Assembly: GCA_023459095.1 (NCBI GenBank)
Contig: JAEWVQ010000270.1
Coordinates: forward strand, 1 to 15,716
Source: Pseudomonadota bacterium
GTDB lineage: Bacteria; Pseudomonadota; Gammaproteobacteria; Burkholderiales; Rhodocyclaceae
Direction of reading: 5' to 3'
Length of the DNA: 15,716 bases
Program-made: the position numbers and the translations under genes
Shown: positions 14,754-15,716 of the stretch, piece by piece
Layout of the letters: every line of letters starts with the position of its first letter
Position numbering within the stretch: position 1 is the stretch's first letter
The notes under the pieces: generated by a model
Told to the model about the DNA's origin: nothing
The model's input: the letters and a program-made list of their open reading frames with translations, nothing else
Databases searched by the model: none

Positions 14754-15716
14754 GTGAAATCGGCGCTGGGTTTTCTGATCGCAGCCAAGCGCTGCGAGAT
14801 CCACGGGCTCGAGCAACTCGAGATCACCTGTGGTCTGGTGCAAGGCGTCGGCGAGCTGGTGCACATGCTGCAGAAGGAGCGCGGCGCCGCCAATGGTTAT
14901 CTGGCATCGCGCGGCGGGCGCTTCGCTGCCCTGCGCGGCGAGCGCGTGGCCGCCAGCATCGCCGCGCAGCAGGCGGTGTGCGAGCGCTTCGACCGCCTTG
15001 CCACCGAGCCGGCGCGCATGGCGGGCGGGGTGCGGCTGTTCAACCGCATCGCCTGGGTGCTCCACGGCCTCGCCGAACTGCCTGCGCTGAGGCGGCGCAT
15101 CGAGGCCTTCGGGCCGAGCCCGGCGCAGGCCACGGCAAGCTACAGCGAGCTGATCGCCGGCCTGCTCGCGGTCGTGTTCGAGGCCGCCGATACCGCGGTC
15201 GATCCGGCGATCTCGCGGGCGCTGGTGGGGCTGTTCAACTTCATGCAGGGCAAGGAGCTGGCCGGGCAGGAGCGCGCCCTGGGTGCCGCGGTGTTTGCCG
15301 CCGGCCAGCTCGCGGCCGCCGAGCAGCCGCGCCTGCTGCATCTGATCGACGCCCAGGAGCGCTGCTTTCAGCTCTTCGTCGAGTTCGCCGATGCCACGCT
15401 GCAGCGCATCTGGCGCAATGCCCAGAGCGTGCCCGAGGCCGCCGAGCTCGAGCGCATGCGCCGCATCGCCAATGCCGCGCCGATCGGGCGGCCGGTGCCC
15501 GACCTGAGCGACCGCTGGTTCGCATGCGCGTCGGCGCGCATCGACGCCATGCGTCAGGTCGAGGACTGCGCCACCCAGGGTCTGCTGCAACTGTGCGAGG
15601 CGAAGCTGGCGGCGGCGCGCGCCGATCTGTGCGACCACAAGCGCATCTTCGAGACCGTGGCGGTGCCCGGCAGCCTGCCGGCAACCGCGATGGCGGTGCT
15701 GCTCGACCCCGCCGGG
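14754..15716 (+). CDS. NIT-domain nitrate/nitrite-sensing regulator, 3' end cut off
   Basis: First 321 codons of a gene that runs off the right edge. GTG 14754 has an excellent ribosome-binding site (AAGGAG, 7 bases upstream), and the frame is open throughout. Two segments are diagnostic of the NIT (nitrate- and nitrite-sensing) all-helical domain. One is LVHMLQKERGAANGYLAS at 35-52; the other is FNFMQGKELAGQERALGAAV at 161-180. Arg43 and Arg174 lie at positions where NIT domains are thought to hold the anion. No signal peptide or transmembrane helix is visible, so it is probably cytoplasmic. That fits the NasR type, in which an N-terminal NIT domain is joined to a C-terminal RNA-binding ANTAR antiterminator domain. 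In known NasR systems nitrate or nitrite releases transcription of nitrate-assimilation genes from leader terminators. The output domain is not in the window, so a chemotaxis, kinase or other output cannot be excluded. Residues 230-321 match nothing I recognise. Confidence 0.85.
   Translation, partial: MKSALGFLIAAKRCEIHGLEQLEITCGLVQGVGELVHMLQKERGAANGYLASRGGRFAALRGERVAASIAAQQAVCERFDRLATEPARMAGGVRLFNRIAWVLHGLAELPALRRRIEAFGPSPAQATASYSELIAGLLAVVFEAADTAVDPAISRALVGLFNFMQGKELAGQERALGAAVFAAGQLAAAEQPRLLHLIDAQERCFQLFVEFADATLQRIWRNAQSVPEAAELERMRRIANAAPIGRPVPDLSDRWFACASARIDAMRQVEDCATQGLLQLCEAKLAAARADLCDHKRIFETVAVPGSLPATAMAVLLDPAG

Overview
The window is a GC-rich, gene-dense piece of a bacterial chromosome. 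It most resembles a betaproteobacterium of the Rhodocyclales type (Azoarcus/Thauera-like). Three things suggest this: the order hisS-yfgM-bamB-der-hfq-hflX-hflK-hflC-DUF2065-hisZ-purA, a HisZ-dependent histidine pathway, and a nitrate/nitrite-sensing (NIT) domain protein at the right edge. The placement is inferred from gene order and protein character, not from a database search. I see no insertion sequence, phage gene, CRISPR array or atypical island. Nearly all of it is conserved housekeeping DNA, and I do not see a convincing new biological system. The most notable signals are small regulatory ones.

Region 1 (1-4435) is a tight plus-strand run: hisS (start codon cut by the left edge), the membrane-anchored TPR protein YfgM/RcsF-family partner of the periplasm, the outer-membrane assembly lipoprotein BamB, and the ribosome-assembly GTPase Der. 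Gaps are 3-14 bases, or the genes overlap. Region 2 (4436-8327) starts after the only sizeable gap in the run, an A+T-richer stretch that probably carries a promoter. It holds hfq, the ribosome-splitting GTPase hflX, the SPFH pair hflK and hflC that modulate the FtsH protease, and a 61-residue DUF2065 membrane protein. A likely extra promoter for hflKC lies inside the end of hflX.

Region 3 (8336-10845) holds hisZ, the regulatory subunit of ATP phosphoribosyltransferase, and purA, adenylosuccinate synthase. It is closed by a clear intrinsic terminator. Histidine synthesis consumes ATP and returns AICAR to purine synthesis, so the two enzymes are metabolically linked. Region 4 (10874-11298) is on the minus strand. 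It contains two nearly identical tRNA-Leu(CAG) genes, each with its own promoter and terminator. The promoter of the right-hand copy is a perfect TTGACA-16-TATAAT and overlaps the start of rnr.

Region 5 (11298-15716) is on the plus strand: rnr (RNase R), then rlmB (23S rRNA Gm2251 methyltransferase) overlapping it by 8 bases, then an 86-base leader with inverted repeats. Last comes the first 321 codons of a NIT-domain nitrate regulator that runs off the right edge. RNA and ribosome metabolism recurs across the window (hisS, der, hfq, hflX, two tRNAs, rnr, rlmB).
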